Source: Bacteroidota bacterium (GTDB lineage Bacteria > Bacteroidota > Bacteroidia > M30B66). From it: a DNA stretch of 64,000 bases. The stretch lies in the NCBI GenBank assembly GCA_027483445.1, contig JAIXUS010000052.1, forward strand, positions 17,920 to 81,919, given 5' to 3'. This document shows, in pieces, positions 54,501 to 64,000 of the stretch. Position numbers and translations under genes: made by a program. Under the pieces are notes generated by a model. It did no database searches. It had not been told where the DNA came from and saw only the letters and a program-made list of their open reading frames with translations. The number at the start of each line of letters is the position of its first letter. Within the stretch, counting starts at the first letter, position 1.

Positions 54501-55556
54501 TTGCAAAACCGCTACACCACAGGCATTTTCGCAACCTTGAGAATTGAGTAGTGACGAACGGCTATTGTTGAGCGCCGCATTCATCCGTTCGCTTTGCCCG
54601 GCTGTGAACCGATTCTGACAGAGCTGAAATCCATAGTCCATGTAATTTTGAAACATATCGGGCTGATCGCCTTGTCCGCCAATGGCCTCAGGGCGAAACG
54701 GATTCTGACTTGAAAGGTCATCATCGTCGCTGGTGCAGGTGTTTGCGGTACTGTTGCAGAGGCTTGGTTCGGTGGTATTGTCGGGCGGCGTGTCGCACAC
54801 AAAGTCGCCATCGAGGAGGCAGTTCTGATTCACACAGCCTTCGGTGAAGGTGTGGTAAAGGCCGAGGTAATGTCCGGCCTCGTGGATGTGCACTTTTGAG
54901 TTGTCGACACTGCTTCCCCAGAGCCCGGCTTCATTCACGATGCCATCTTCGGGGTTTCCGTGCGAGGATGGGTAATAGGCGTAGCCTGCAATGGCATCGC
55001 CCAAACTGGTGGAGGTAATGGCATTGACGAGGTAAACGTTCAGATAATCTAATGGATTCCATTGAATGAGAGCTTTCAATTCAGCGTCCTGCGTTTCGGC
55101 ATTGAGGTTTGTGAGGGCCGAAAAATGTCGGGTGATGCCTGTAGTGGGCATGCCCAACTCGTCGCGCTGCGCCAGGCAGAACTGAATATTCGTGTTAACG
55201 CCGCCGGTTTGGGCAAAAGCGCCGCTGTTGGCAAAGGCTTCATTGAGGTGCTGCAGGCCTTGAATCACCATGGCGTCGGAGATGTTTTCCGGTCCATTTT
55301 GGTGGATGATATGCACCACCACCGGAATCACTGCTTCTGAGCGTTGGCTCTTGGTGTTTTGAAGAATTTGGCGATATAGGGCCCTGTTGAGGCTGCTTTC
55401 GCGCAATTGTTTTTCGCGTGAAGCCGATTTTCTGCGTTGTTCGAGGAGTTCAAATCCGCAGGAATGCTTCTCGCTTTGAGCGGATAAAATCGATGGAAAA
55501 AGCAGAAAAACAAGTGCAATGCAGCCTAAAACTGATTGGTAAATTTGATTTCTCAT
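51570..55556 (-). CDS. Secreted M43-type metalloprotease with T9SS sorting domain
   Basis: 1328 residues. Signal peptide 1-26 (ending SILSAQ). The catalytic domain (about 75-330) carries the zinc motif HEAGHYLGLYH (225-235) and Met-turn NYMDY (Met306), as in pappalysin-type M43 peptidases. Next are PKD-like domains, a region with NSDFYEADNIFQYDLSS-like blades suggesting a beta-propeller (about 520-900), Ig-like repeats with LGxDTxxC starts, and a type A sorting domain (SIYPNPASETVTI to the end). Predicted to be surface or extracellular; substrate unknown. A TATCTTTC box lies at 55593-55600 upstream on minus. Confidence 0.93.
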   Translation of the reverse strand: MRNQIYQSVLGCIALVFLLFPSILSAQSEKHSCGFELLEQRRKSASREKQLRESSLNRALYRQILQNTKSQRSEAVIPVVVHIIHQNGPENISDAMVIQGLQHLNEAFANSGAFAQTGGVNTNIQFCLAQRDELGMPTTGITRHFSALTNLNAETQDAELKALIQWNPLDYLNVYLVNAITSTSLGDAIAGYAYYPSSHGNPEDGIVNEAGLWGSSVDNSKVHIHEAGHYLGLYHTFTEGCVNQNCLLDGDFVCDTPPDNTTEPSLCNSTANTCTSDDDDLSSQNPFRPEAIGGQGDQPDMFQNYMDYGFQLCQNRFTAGQSERMNAALNNSRSSLLNSQGCENACGVAVLQIQFNNAIMLFGSSMTLAAMVVHTVPHEFEWIINGTVVSTDSTYFFYPPNPGVYTVTFRIINPALDCFSERSSTITVLCGTQSSAPTVSNQNPQLGQEVTFTGYPNGASYQQWYLNGELVSQSAEFSYTFNEAGENSLVFVTGNFFCADTSAEIFIPAGNCNSGQNLRWAFGLNVLISFYTLGPQVSLFETDTLLFPQEGISNICDANGDLILYCNGQVVFNGSGSVLANGYDIRGGGSAAQAVLIVPYPGDDQRYYIFATDHFGGQFESTGGLSYSIANVELDSVTTKNVILQPLVTERQAAVKHCNGRDYWHLSQEYGSNTFYAYLVSDTGISAQPVISQVGTISPEEPSGINAIGCMKISPTGDRMAVTYLSAIENLGFSELFDFDNSTGIVSNPLHLPNDPSHNYPYGLEFSPDGSKLYISNSDFYEADNIFQYDLSSNNPPEILASRTIIGNTLAPINGNGSLQLARNGRIYIARTANTFLSEIPFPNLAGPACGLVREAVGNVFQNYGLPNMVSTFSASTKPQIQGPPLLCLNSNAQYSVACGVEANTNWTYTGPGTSTVVDDVTVQIQSDNQSGEGSLIVTRDLGCFGLVRDTMVIQIGLPAINLGSDTVICSTANLQLSPGQGFASYMWQDGSTMSYLIAEGAGTYSVTATATGGCSVSDEIVITEFVDEETVSLGPDRIWCQQAPVVLSPTPNNFASYEWSTGESTPEIAVNYYGSFVLTAIRENGCRAYDTVNVSFDLNNPTFNFTSPQYLCGDDILVLNTPHPQLEHRWQDNSNLPEFTVWQPGVYWARVSNSCGFSFTDTVQVLEGAVPQFSLGNDTVVCPFTPYTLSVPQQAGSTYLWQNGTVNSTLLANAPGLYTVTVVNAQGCSAKDSVLIENCPTGVEPTFPGLSIYPNPASETVTIQSTDASPFLLSMYNTAGQLVAQTKVGEGGTHVFDVSTFASGLYFLHVLQAERVGQYRLEVMHSR

Positions 55557-55683
55557 AGTATTTGTGGGTTTGTGTAAATACCTGATTTTGATGAAAGATA
55601 GCTAAACTTTTAATACGCTTTTAAATGCGGAACTCAACTTTTGGCTCACGCACTGGTGTGGGTTTTTTCGGTTAACTGGGATG

Positions 55684-55803
55684 ACTGTTATTTTTTCGGC
55701 GTTTGTCGAAATTTTAACAGTTTACTGCTATTTTTTCGGCGTTTGTCAAAAATTTAACACTACACTGTTGTTTTTTTGGCGTTTTTCAAAATTTTAACAG
55801 TGA
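55684..55803 (+). repeat. Three tandem 40-bp repeats with inverted ends
   Basis: Starts at 55684, 55724 and 55764. Each unit begins ACTGTTA/ACTGCTA/ACTGTTG, has a T-rich run, (C/T)GGCGTTT, and ends TTTAACA(G/C)T. The ends of a unit are inverted (ACTGTTA versus TTAACAGT). Confidence 0.85.
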
Positions 55804-55950
55804 ATAAAAATCCGTGAACAATTAATCGTCATTCTTTGAAATAGGTTGACCGTTTTAACAGCGCACACAGTTTCAATATTCCAAACTATTTATAGGAAAA
55901 TCTTGGTTTTTGACAATTTTGCATGACCAAAAAGTACCACAAAAAGTCTA

Positions 55951-56076
55951 GGGAAATGCTAAACTTTCGCCCGCCCTTCCAAACGTCTAGAAAGACACAC
56001 AAACGGTCGCGTTGGATTTTGTGGTCTTGCTAAGCCGTTCGGAATTCCCGCCTACGCAAGGCCCGCAGCATTTCCC
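55951..56076. repeat. 126-bp segment with perfect 10-bp terminal inverted repeats
   Basis: GGGAAATGCT at 55951-55960 and AGCATTTCCC at 56067-56076. No obvious target-site duplication and no ORF. Could be a MITE-like remnant or a hairpin-forming element. Confidence 0.55.
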
Positions 56077-56198
56077 AAGGCCGGCGCACAGCTTTGCGGT
56101 TCATTTTGAGGGCATCGAGTTATTCTGAAAGGTGTTATCGGGCATTTATTTCTATGAATTGGATTACTCGTTGGATTAGCTGAATTAAAAATTCAGCG

Positions 56199-56235
56199 AT
56201 GTTTCAAGTGGCATTACAAATGCCGCTTAACGGGG
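56199..56235 (+). repeat. Dispersed palindromic repeat, copy 2
   Basis: TGTTTCAAGTGGCATTACAA followed by ATGCCGCTTAACGGGG; matches 39945-39981 with a few substitutions. Both copies are followed by ACGAAATACGT(T/A)ATACGT, but in opposite orientations. Confidence 0.7.
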
Positions 56236-56341
56236 GTACAACGTATTACGTATTTCGTAGACTATCATTTGAATAGCGGAACAATCCTGAAGATGAGGGA
56301 AATGGGAGTTTTGTAAGGGGTTTTGTTGTTGTAAATTTTAA

Positions 56342-59219
<2,878 letters not shown>

Positions 59220-60078
59220 TGCTACCGGATCTCCCGACTTACGGGCGTTGAAACTTCTGGTTAGCCATCTCGCCGAAGGCGGCGTTGATGTGATTGTGGC
59301 CCTTGGCACCACCGGCGAATCGGTAACCCTCAGCGAAGCCGAACAGCGCAGCGTGGTCGAAACCATCATCGAAACCAACAATAGCCGTTGCGCCATCATG
59401 CTTGGCGTTGGCGGCAACAACACCCGGGCCCTCGAACACAAGCTTAAAACGCTCGATTACAGCGGCATCGATGCAATTCTTTCCGTTTCGCCCTATTACA
59501 ACAAGCCCACGCAGGAAGGCATTTTTCAGCATTACCAAGTACTGTCGGATGCCTCCGAAAAGCCTTTGATGTTGTATAACGTGCCCGGGCGCACCGGCAG
59601 TAACATGCTCGCCGAAACCACCCTCCGCATCGCCGAAGAATGCCGCAATGTATGTGGCATCAAAGAAGCTTCCGGAAACCTCGAGCAAATCATGCATATC
59701 ATCCGCCGAAGGCCCGAACATTTTCTGGTTATCAGCGGCGACGATGCCCTTACTTTGCCCATTATTGCCGCCGGTGGAGATGGCGTAATCTCTGTAGCAG
59801 CCAATGCCTTTCCGCAGTTGTATTCCGACATGGTAACGCTCTGCCTTGCCGGTCGTTTCAGCGAAGCTACCCGCCTGCACAATGCCATGTTGGAGTTTAT
59901 TCGCCTGCTGTTCGCGGATGGCAGTCCGGCCGGCATCAAAGCCGCGTTAAAACTCCTTGGCCTTTGCGACGAATACGTGCGTTTGCCATTGGTAAACGTT
60001 CGTCCCGAAATATTCAAAGCCCTCGAGCACGAGGTGCACAGTCTACGTCACCTTTCTATCAAAACAGCCTGATTTTAC

Positions 60079-61485
60079 ATGTCCCTGATCAAATCCATTT
60101 CCGGTATTCGTGGCACCATCGGCGGTAAGCCGGGTGAAGGCCTTTCGCCTCTCGATATTGTTAAGTTTACCTCAGCCTTTGCGGCTTGGGTTAAAAACCG
60201 CCACAGCGAAGGGCGCATCTCTGTTGTCTTAGGCCGCGATGCCCGCATTTCAGGCGAGCTTTGCCGCAATCTTGTGGTGGGTACTTTGCAGGCCATGGGC
60301 CTGGATGTCATCGACCTCGGCCTTAGCACCACGCCCACAGTAGAAATGGCCGTAACACTCGAAAACGCGCAGGCCGGCATTATCCTCACTGCCAGCCACA
60401 ATCCCAAACAATGGAATGCCCTCAAGCTCCTCAACGAAAAAGGAGAGTTTATCTCGGCGGCCGATGGCGAAGAGGTGCTCCGCATCGCTGCAGAAGAGGC
60501 TTTCAGCTACGCCGATGTCAATAACCTTGGTCGCCACCTCGTGGTGGATGGCTACATCCAAAAACACATAGAACGCATCCTTCAACTCCCGCTGGTGGAT
60601 CGCGAAGCCATCGCCGCCGCTAACTTCCGCATTGTGGTAGATGCCGTAAACTCGACCGGTGGCATTGCCGTTCCTATGCTTCTCCGCGCTTTGGGTGTAC
60701 AAACCATCATTGAGCTGTACTGCACGCCCGATGGTAAATTCCCCCATAACCCAGAGCCACTTCCCGAACACCTGCGCGACCTCAGCGAAACCGTGGTAAA
60801 ACAAAAAGCCCACTTGGGCATCTCCATCGACCCCGACGTTGACCGCCTGGCCCTCGTTTGCGAAGACGGCGAAATGTTCGGCGAAGAGTACACTCTGGTG
60901 GCTGTGGCCGACTATATTCTGAAGCACACTCCCGGAAATACAGTGTCGAACCTTAGTTCTACCAGGGCGCTGCGCGAAGTCACCGAAAAACACAAAGGAC
61001 GCTATGCCGCCTCGGCTGTCGGTGAAGTAAACGTGGTTGAGCTCATGAAATCGACCAACGCAGTAATTGGAGGCGAAGGCAATGGTGGTATTATTTACCC
61101 TGAGCTACACTACGGCCGCGACGCCCTCGTGGGCATTGCGCTCTTTCTCACCCAACTGGCCCGCTACAGTAAGTCGGTGAGCATGCTCCGCGCCAGCTAT
61201 CCAAACTATTTCATCTCCAAAAACAAGGTAGAGCTCACACCCGAAATCAATGTCGATGAGGTGTTGACCAAGGTGCAGGACAAATACAGCAAGCAGCCGA
61301 TTAATACTGTCGATGGACTCAAGATTGAGTTTGGCAAAGAATGGGTGCACCTGCGTCGTTCGAATACCGAGCCCATCATCCGCATATACTCCGAAGCCGA
61401 AAACATGGCCACGGCTAACAATCTGGCAAATAAAATCATTGCCGACATCAAGGAGTTTACCTCCGAAATGCTCCTGAAGTCCTAA
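60079..61485 (+). CDS. glmM: Phosphoglucosamine mutase (phosphohexomutase family)
   Basis: 468 residues of the alpha-D-phosphohexomutase family. Phosphoserine loop TASHNPKQWN, metal loop DPDVDRL, sugar loop GGEGNGG, phosphate loop RRSNTEPIIRIY. Interconverts glucosamine-6- and -1-phosphate for UDP-GlcNAc synthesis, although phosphomannomutase or phosphoglucomutase activity is possible in this family. It lies 6 bases after dapA. Confidence 0.86.
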   Translation: MSLIKSISGIRGTIGGKPGEGLSPLDIVKFTSAFAAWVKNRHSEGRISVVLGRDARISGELCRNLVVGTLQAMGLDVIDLGLSTTPTVEMAVTLENAQAGIILTASHNPKQWNALKLLNEKGEFISAADGEEVLRIAAEEAFSYADVNNLGRHLVVDGYIQKHIERILQLPLVDREAIAAANFRIVVDAVNSTGGIAVPMLLRALGVQTIIELYCTPDGKFPHNPEPLPEHLRDLSETVVKQKAHLGISIDPDVDRLALVCEDGEMFGEEYTLVAVADYILKHTPGNTVSNLSSTRALREVTEKHKGRYAASAVGEVNVVELMKSTNAVIGGEGNGGIIYPELHYGRDALVGIALFLTQLARYSKSVSMLRASYPNYFISKNKVELTPEINVDEVLTKVQDKYSKQPINTVDGLKIEFGKEWVHLRRSNTEPIIRIYSEAENMATANNLANKIIADIKEFTSEMLLKS

Positions 61486-61513
61486 ATTCATCCTCCCAAA
61501 ATCTTCCCATCCC

Positions 61514-62653
61514 ATGATGTCTATTTACTTCGACAATGCGGCTACCACCCGCCTCGACGATGAGGTGATTGATGCCATGCTGCCCTACATGCGCGAGCAT
61601 TTCGGCAACCCATCATCCATCCATGCCTATGGCAGAATTACCCGGGCCGCCATTGAGAAATCGCGCAAAACGATTGCCCAGCTGCTCAATGCCGCACCTT
61701 CGGAGATCTTCTTCACCTCAGGGGGCACCGAAGCCAACAACATGGCCCTCACCCGCACGGTGAGCGACCTCGGTATTCGCGATGTGATTTCCTCGCCCAC
61801 CGAGCACCACGCCGTGCTGCATACACTCGAAGCCATGGAGAAGGACGGGAAAATTCATCTGCACCTCGTAAAGCTCGATGCGGCCGGACATGTTGATTTG
61901 AACCACCTCGAGTCGCTGCTGCAATCTGTTCCCCGCGCACTTGTTTCGCTCATGCATGCCAACAACGAAACCGGTACCCGCATTCCGTTGCGCCAAATAG
62001 CCTCGCTCGTGAAGCAATACAACGGCATAATACACAGCGACACCGTGCAGACCATGGGGCATTTTACCCTCGATACTCAGGAAATTCCGGTCGACTTTTT
62101 AAGCTGTGCCGCCCATAAGTTCCACGGCCCTAAGGGTGTTGGATTCATCTATATTCGTTCAGGAATTGGCATACAGCCCTTTATTTACGGTGGCGCTCAA
62201 GAACGCAACATGCGCGGCGGCACCGAAAACCTCTACGGTATTATTGGGCTGGCCAAGGCGCTCGAAGTGGCCTATCGCGATTTGGAAGCCCACGAGGCGC
62301 ACATCCGCTCGCTGAAGAACTACATGATTGAGCGCCTTAAGGCTGAGATTCCGGGCGTTAGCTTTAACGGCGACGTGTCTGACGACTCGCTTTATACTGT
62401 ACTCAACGTGAGCTTTCCGCCCTCCGAAATTGGCGACATGCTTCTCTTTAGCCTCGACATTGAAGGGATTGCTGCTTCCGGCGGAAGTGCCTGCTCTTCC
62501 GGTTCTGATGTAGGTTCGCATGTGCTGGCTGCTCTGGGTACCGACCCATCGCGCTCGAACGTGCGCTTCTCGTTTAGCAAATACAACACGCGCGATGAGG
62601 TAGAGTTTACCGTGACCAAACTGCGCGAAATCTTTCAAACCGTAAACGCCTGA
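61514..62653 (+). CDS. Cysteine desulfurase (NifS/IscS type)
   Basis: 379 residues, PLP enzyme that mobilises sulfur from cysteine for Fe-S clusters and thio-modifications. PLP Lys202 in SCAAHKFHGPKG, active-site Cys327 in GGSACSSGS, and EHHAVL with the cofactor-stacking His. Two consecutive ATGs (61514, 61517) are possible starts. No iscU or sufE is adjacent. It overlaps gpsA by one base (TGATG). It could supply sulfur to TtcA, encoded elsewhere in the window. Confidence 0.94.
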   Translation: MMSIYFDNAATTRLDDEVIDAMLPYMREHFGNPSSIHAYGRITRAAIEKSRKTIAQLLNAAPSEIFFTSGGTEANNMALTRTVSDLGIRDVISSPTEHHAVLHTLEAMEKDGKIHLHLVKLDAAGHVDLNHLESLLQSVPRALVSLMHANNETGTRIPLRQIASLVKQYNGIIHSDTVQTMGHFTLDTQEIPVDFLSCAAHKFHGPKGVGFIYIRSGIGIQPFIYGGAQERNMRGGTENLYGIIGLAKALEVAYRDLEAHEAHIRSLKNYMIERLKAEIPGVSFNGDVSDDSLYTVLNVSFPPSEIGDMLLFSLDIEGIAASGGSACSSGSDVGSHVLAALGTDPSRSNVRFSFSKYNTRDEVEFTVTKLREIFQTVNA

Positions 62654-63672
62654 TGGGAGAAGGAGCCTCTCCGCACATGCCGGTAATCGGGGTGATTGGC
62701 GCCGGAAGCTGGGCCACTGCCCTGGTGAAAATCCTCAGTGAAGGGCCGGTAGAAATCCACTGGTGGATGCGCTCTGCCGAACAGGCCGAACAAATAGCAA
62801 GCCTTGGACGAAATCCTAAGTACCTGAGCGATATTGATTTGGATGTAGCCAAAATTCATCCCTCCACAGTCCTTATCGATGTAGTAGAACGCAGCAGCCT
62901 GCTTATTCTGGCCCTACCAGCCGCTTTCGTTGCCGAAGCCCTGGCCACCATACCACCGGACCTGCTTCAGACGAAAACCATCTTTTCTGCGGTAAAGGGC
63001 ATGATTCCTCAAACCGACGAAGTGGTAACCGACTACCTCCACCGCAGTTTGGGCGTTCCGGAGTCGGGACTGGGCGTTATTGCCGGTCCCTGTCATTCTG
63101 AAGAGGTAGCCCTCGAACGACAAAGCTATTTAACCCTTTCGGCTTTCGACGAGCACCGCGCCGCCGAGATGGCCCATTTGCTCAACTGCCGCTACATCCA
63201 CACCCACGTAATCGCCAACGATGTAAGGGGCATCGAATACGCCACGGTGATGAAAAACATCGTGGCCCTGGCTGTAGGCATCACCAGAGGTATGAATTAT
63301 GGCGACAATTTTCAGGCAGTGCTGGTAGCCAACGCGATGCAGGAGATTCGGCTTTTTCTCGACAAGGCCGTGCCAGCCACCAACCGCGATGTGAATGCCA
63401 GTGCTTACCTCGGCGATTTGCTTGTTACGGCCTACTCGCAGTTTAGCCGAAACCGCGTGTTTGGCAAAATGATCGGCAAAGGTTACACTGTGAAATCGGC
63501 CCAGCTCGAAATGAACATGATTGCCGAAGGCTATTTTGCCGTTCAATCGCTCATGAAACAAAACGAAAGCATCGGCGCCGATTTACCCGTTTGCACCTTT
63601 GTGTACAATATATTGTATGGACAAAGCTCGCCAGGCCGCGAAATTAGAGCCTTGGAAGCGAGGTTGAAGTAG
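62653..63672 (+). CDS. gpsA: NAD(P)-dependent glycerol-3-phosphate dehydrogenase
   Basis: Reduces dihydroxyacetone phosphate to sn-glycerol-3-phosphate for phospholipid synthesis. 339 residues. Rossmann motif GVIGAGSWATAL (about 16-27), GPCHSEEVALER, catalytic Lys in VMKNIVALAVGI, and C-terminal QSLMKQN...PVCTFVYNILY. Last gene of the ligA to gpsA run. Confidence 0.96.
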   Translation: MGEGASPHMPVIGVIGAGSWATALVKILSEGPVEIHWWMRSAEQAEQIASLGRNPKYLSDIDLDVAKIHPSTVLIDVVERSSLLILALPAAFVAEALATIPPDLLQTKTIFSAVKGMIPQTDEVVTDYLHRSLGVPESGLGVIAGPCHSEEVALERQSYLTLSAFDEHRAAEMAHLLNCRYIHTHVIANDVRGIEYATVMKNIVALAVGITRGMNYGDNFQAVLVANAMQEIRLFLDKAVPATNRDVNASAYLGDLLVTAYSQFSRNRVFGKMIGKGYTVKSAQLEMNMIAEGYFAVQSLMKQNESIGADLPVCTFVYNILYGQSSPGREIRALEARLK

Positions 63673-64000
63673 GAGAGAGGCCTCTTCAAATATGTAAGCA
63701 CCAAATAATGACTATTAAAAACAGAACGCTCAAAATAAAAGTTGACTCAGCTAACACTTTAGGCTGTAATTTTTAATTGATGACTTTTTTGAAACTAAAA
63801 TGCCCGCGTTGGGCAAAACCGCTGTTAGTGGCTGGGCTTCTTTTCTGTTGCTTTCGTTCGTTGGTATTTCCGATATGTCATGGTGAAGCCTCCCCTTAAT
63901 TAGCTACAATCAAAAATATAAAGTTTTGTTGATTGTGTCCTGTTGAAATGTGGGAAACTCCTGGCAGCCTCGTGGGTGAGGGTGGAGTTTTCCATATTTC
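63673..64000. other. Intergenic region at window end
   Basis: 328 bases without a credible ORF. A 10-bp palindrome AGAGGCCTCT (63676-63685) follows gpsA but lacks a T tract. Around 63800-63835 lie a short hairpin GCCCGCGTTGGGC and a CCGCTGTTAGTGG near-palindrome that look like a dispersed repeat. Nothing else is recognised. Confidence 0.5.

Noticed and set aside
63800..63840. GTTGGGC near CCGCTGTTAGTGG as a possible integron attC site
   Set aside because: GTTGGGC fits the R' core, but no RYYYAAC partner occurs within 150 bases and no cassette ORF or integrase is present.

Overview
The window looks like a chromosomal segment of a Bacteroidota bacterium, most likely Flavobacteriales-like; I cannot place it lower. 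Evidence: three large secreted proteins end in type IX secretion (T9SS) C-terminal sorting domains, there is a TamL-type lipoprotein of the BamA/TamA family, SprB-type repeats, DUF4296 next to dihydroorotase, few Shine-Dalgarno sequences, and many promoters of the Bacteroidota form TTG/TTTG-N19-20-TAnnTTTG. There is no prophage, complete insertion sequence, CRISPR array or defence island.

Layout. 1-1216: end of pyrC plus a DUF4296 lipoprotein. 1543-2400: universal stress protein. 2559-12911: an upper-glycolysis and alpha-glucan block (pfkA, gapN, BadF-type sugar kinase, GH31, GH13, class II fba, then pgi beyond a terminator). 12908-17368: translation and RNA genes (ttcA, rsmG, an ECF sigma factor, a GT2 glycosyltransferase, tgt), followed by an LptF/G permease, tRNA-Leu(CAG) and a NYN-domain protein. 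20083-31144: CaiB-type CoA transferase, TamL, SpoU methyltransferase, pyrD, HMG-CoA lyase, a T9SS subtilase, a DAO oxidoreductase and a DUF6580 membrane protein. 31145-32380: a gene desert with a duplicated 95-bp element. 32381-39527: a barrel-like protein, a small membrane protein, tRNA-Leu(TAG), tig, an exported helical protein, rimM, rpsP and lysS. 39528-40379: a repeat-rich intergenic region. 40380-48707: one 2775-residue T9SS adhesin on the minus strand. 49420-51455: a DUF1905/YdeI protein, tyrS and a small ORF. 51570-55556: a T9SS M43 metalloprotease. 55557-56566: a second repeat-rich region. 56567-63672: ligA, a DUF6913-like protein, dapA, glmM, a cysteine desulfurase and gpsA.

How it fits together. 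The glycolytic block could take alpha-glucan (GH13 outside the cytoplasm, GH31 inside) to hexose phosphate and glyceraldehyde-3-phosphate, with GapN giving NADPH. Most housekeeping genes are tightly packed with TAATG, ATGA or few-base junctions. Non-coding complexity is concentrated in four gene-poor gaps (about 1.2, 0.85, 0.7 and 1.0 kb). They carry tandem, inverted and dispersed repeats, a duplicated element containing a -7 promoter box, and one candidate small peptide gene.

No new enzymatic system is obvious. The most interesting signals are the duplicated promoter-bearing element, the triplicated 3' end of lysS, -7 boxes 4-5 nt before start codons (predicting leaderless mRNAs), a GapN lacking the usual catalytic glutamate, a Tgt lacking its zinc cysteines, and recently amplified 147-bp repeats in the giant adhesin.
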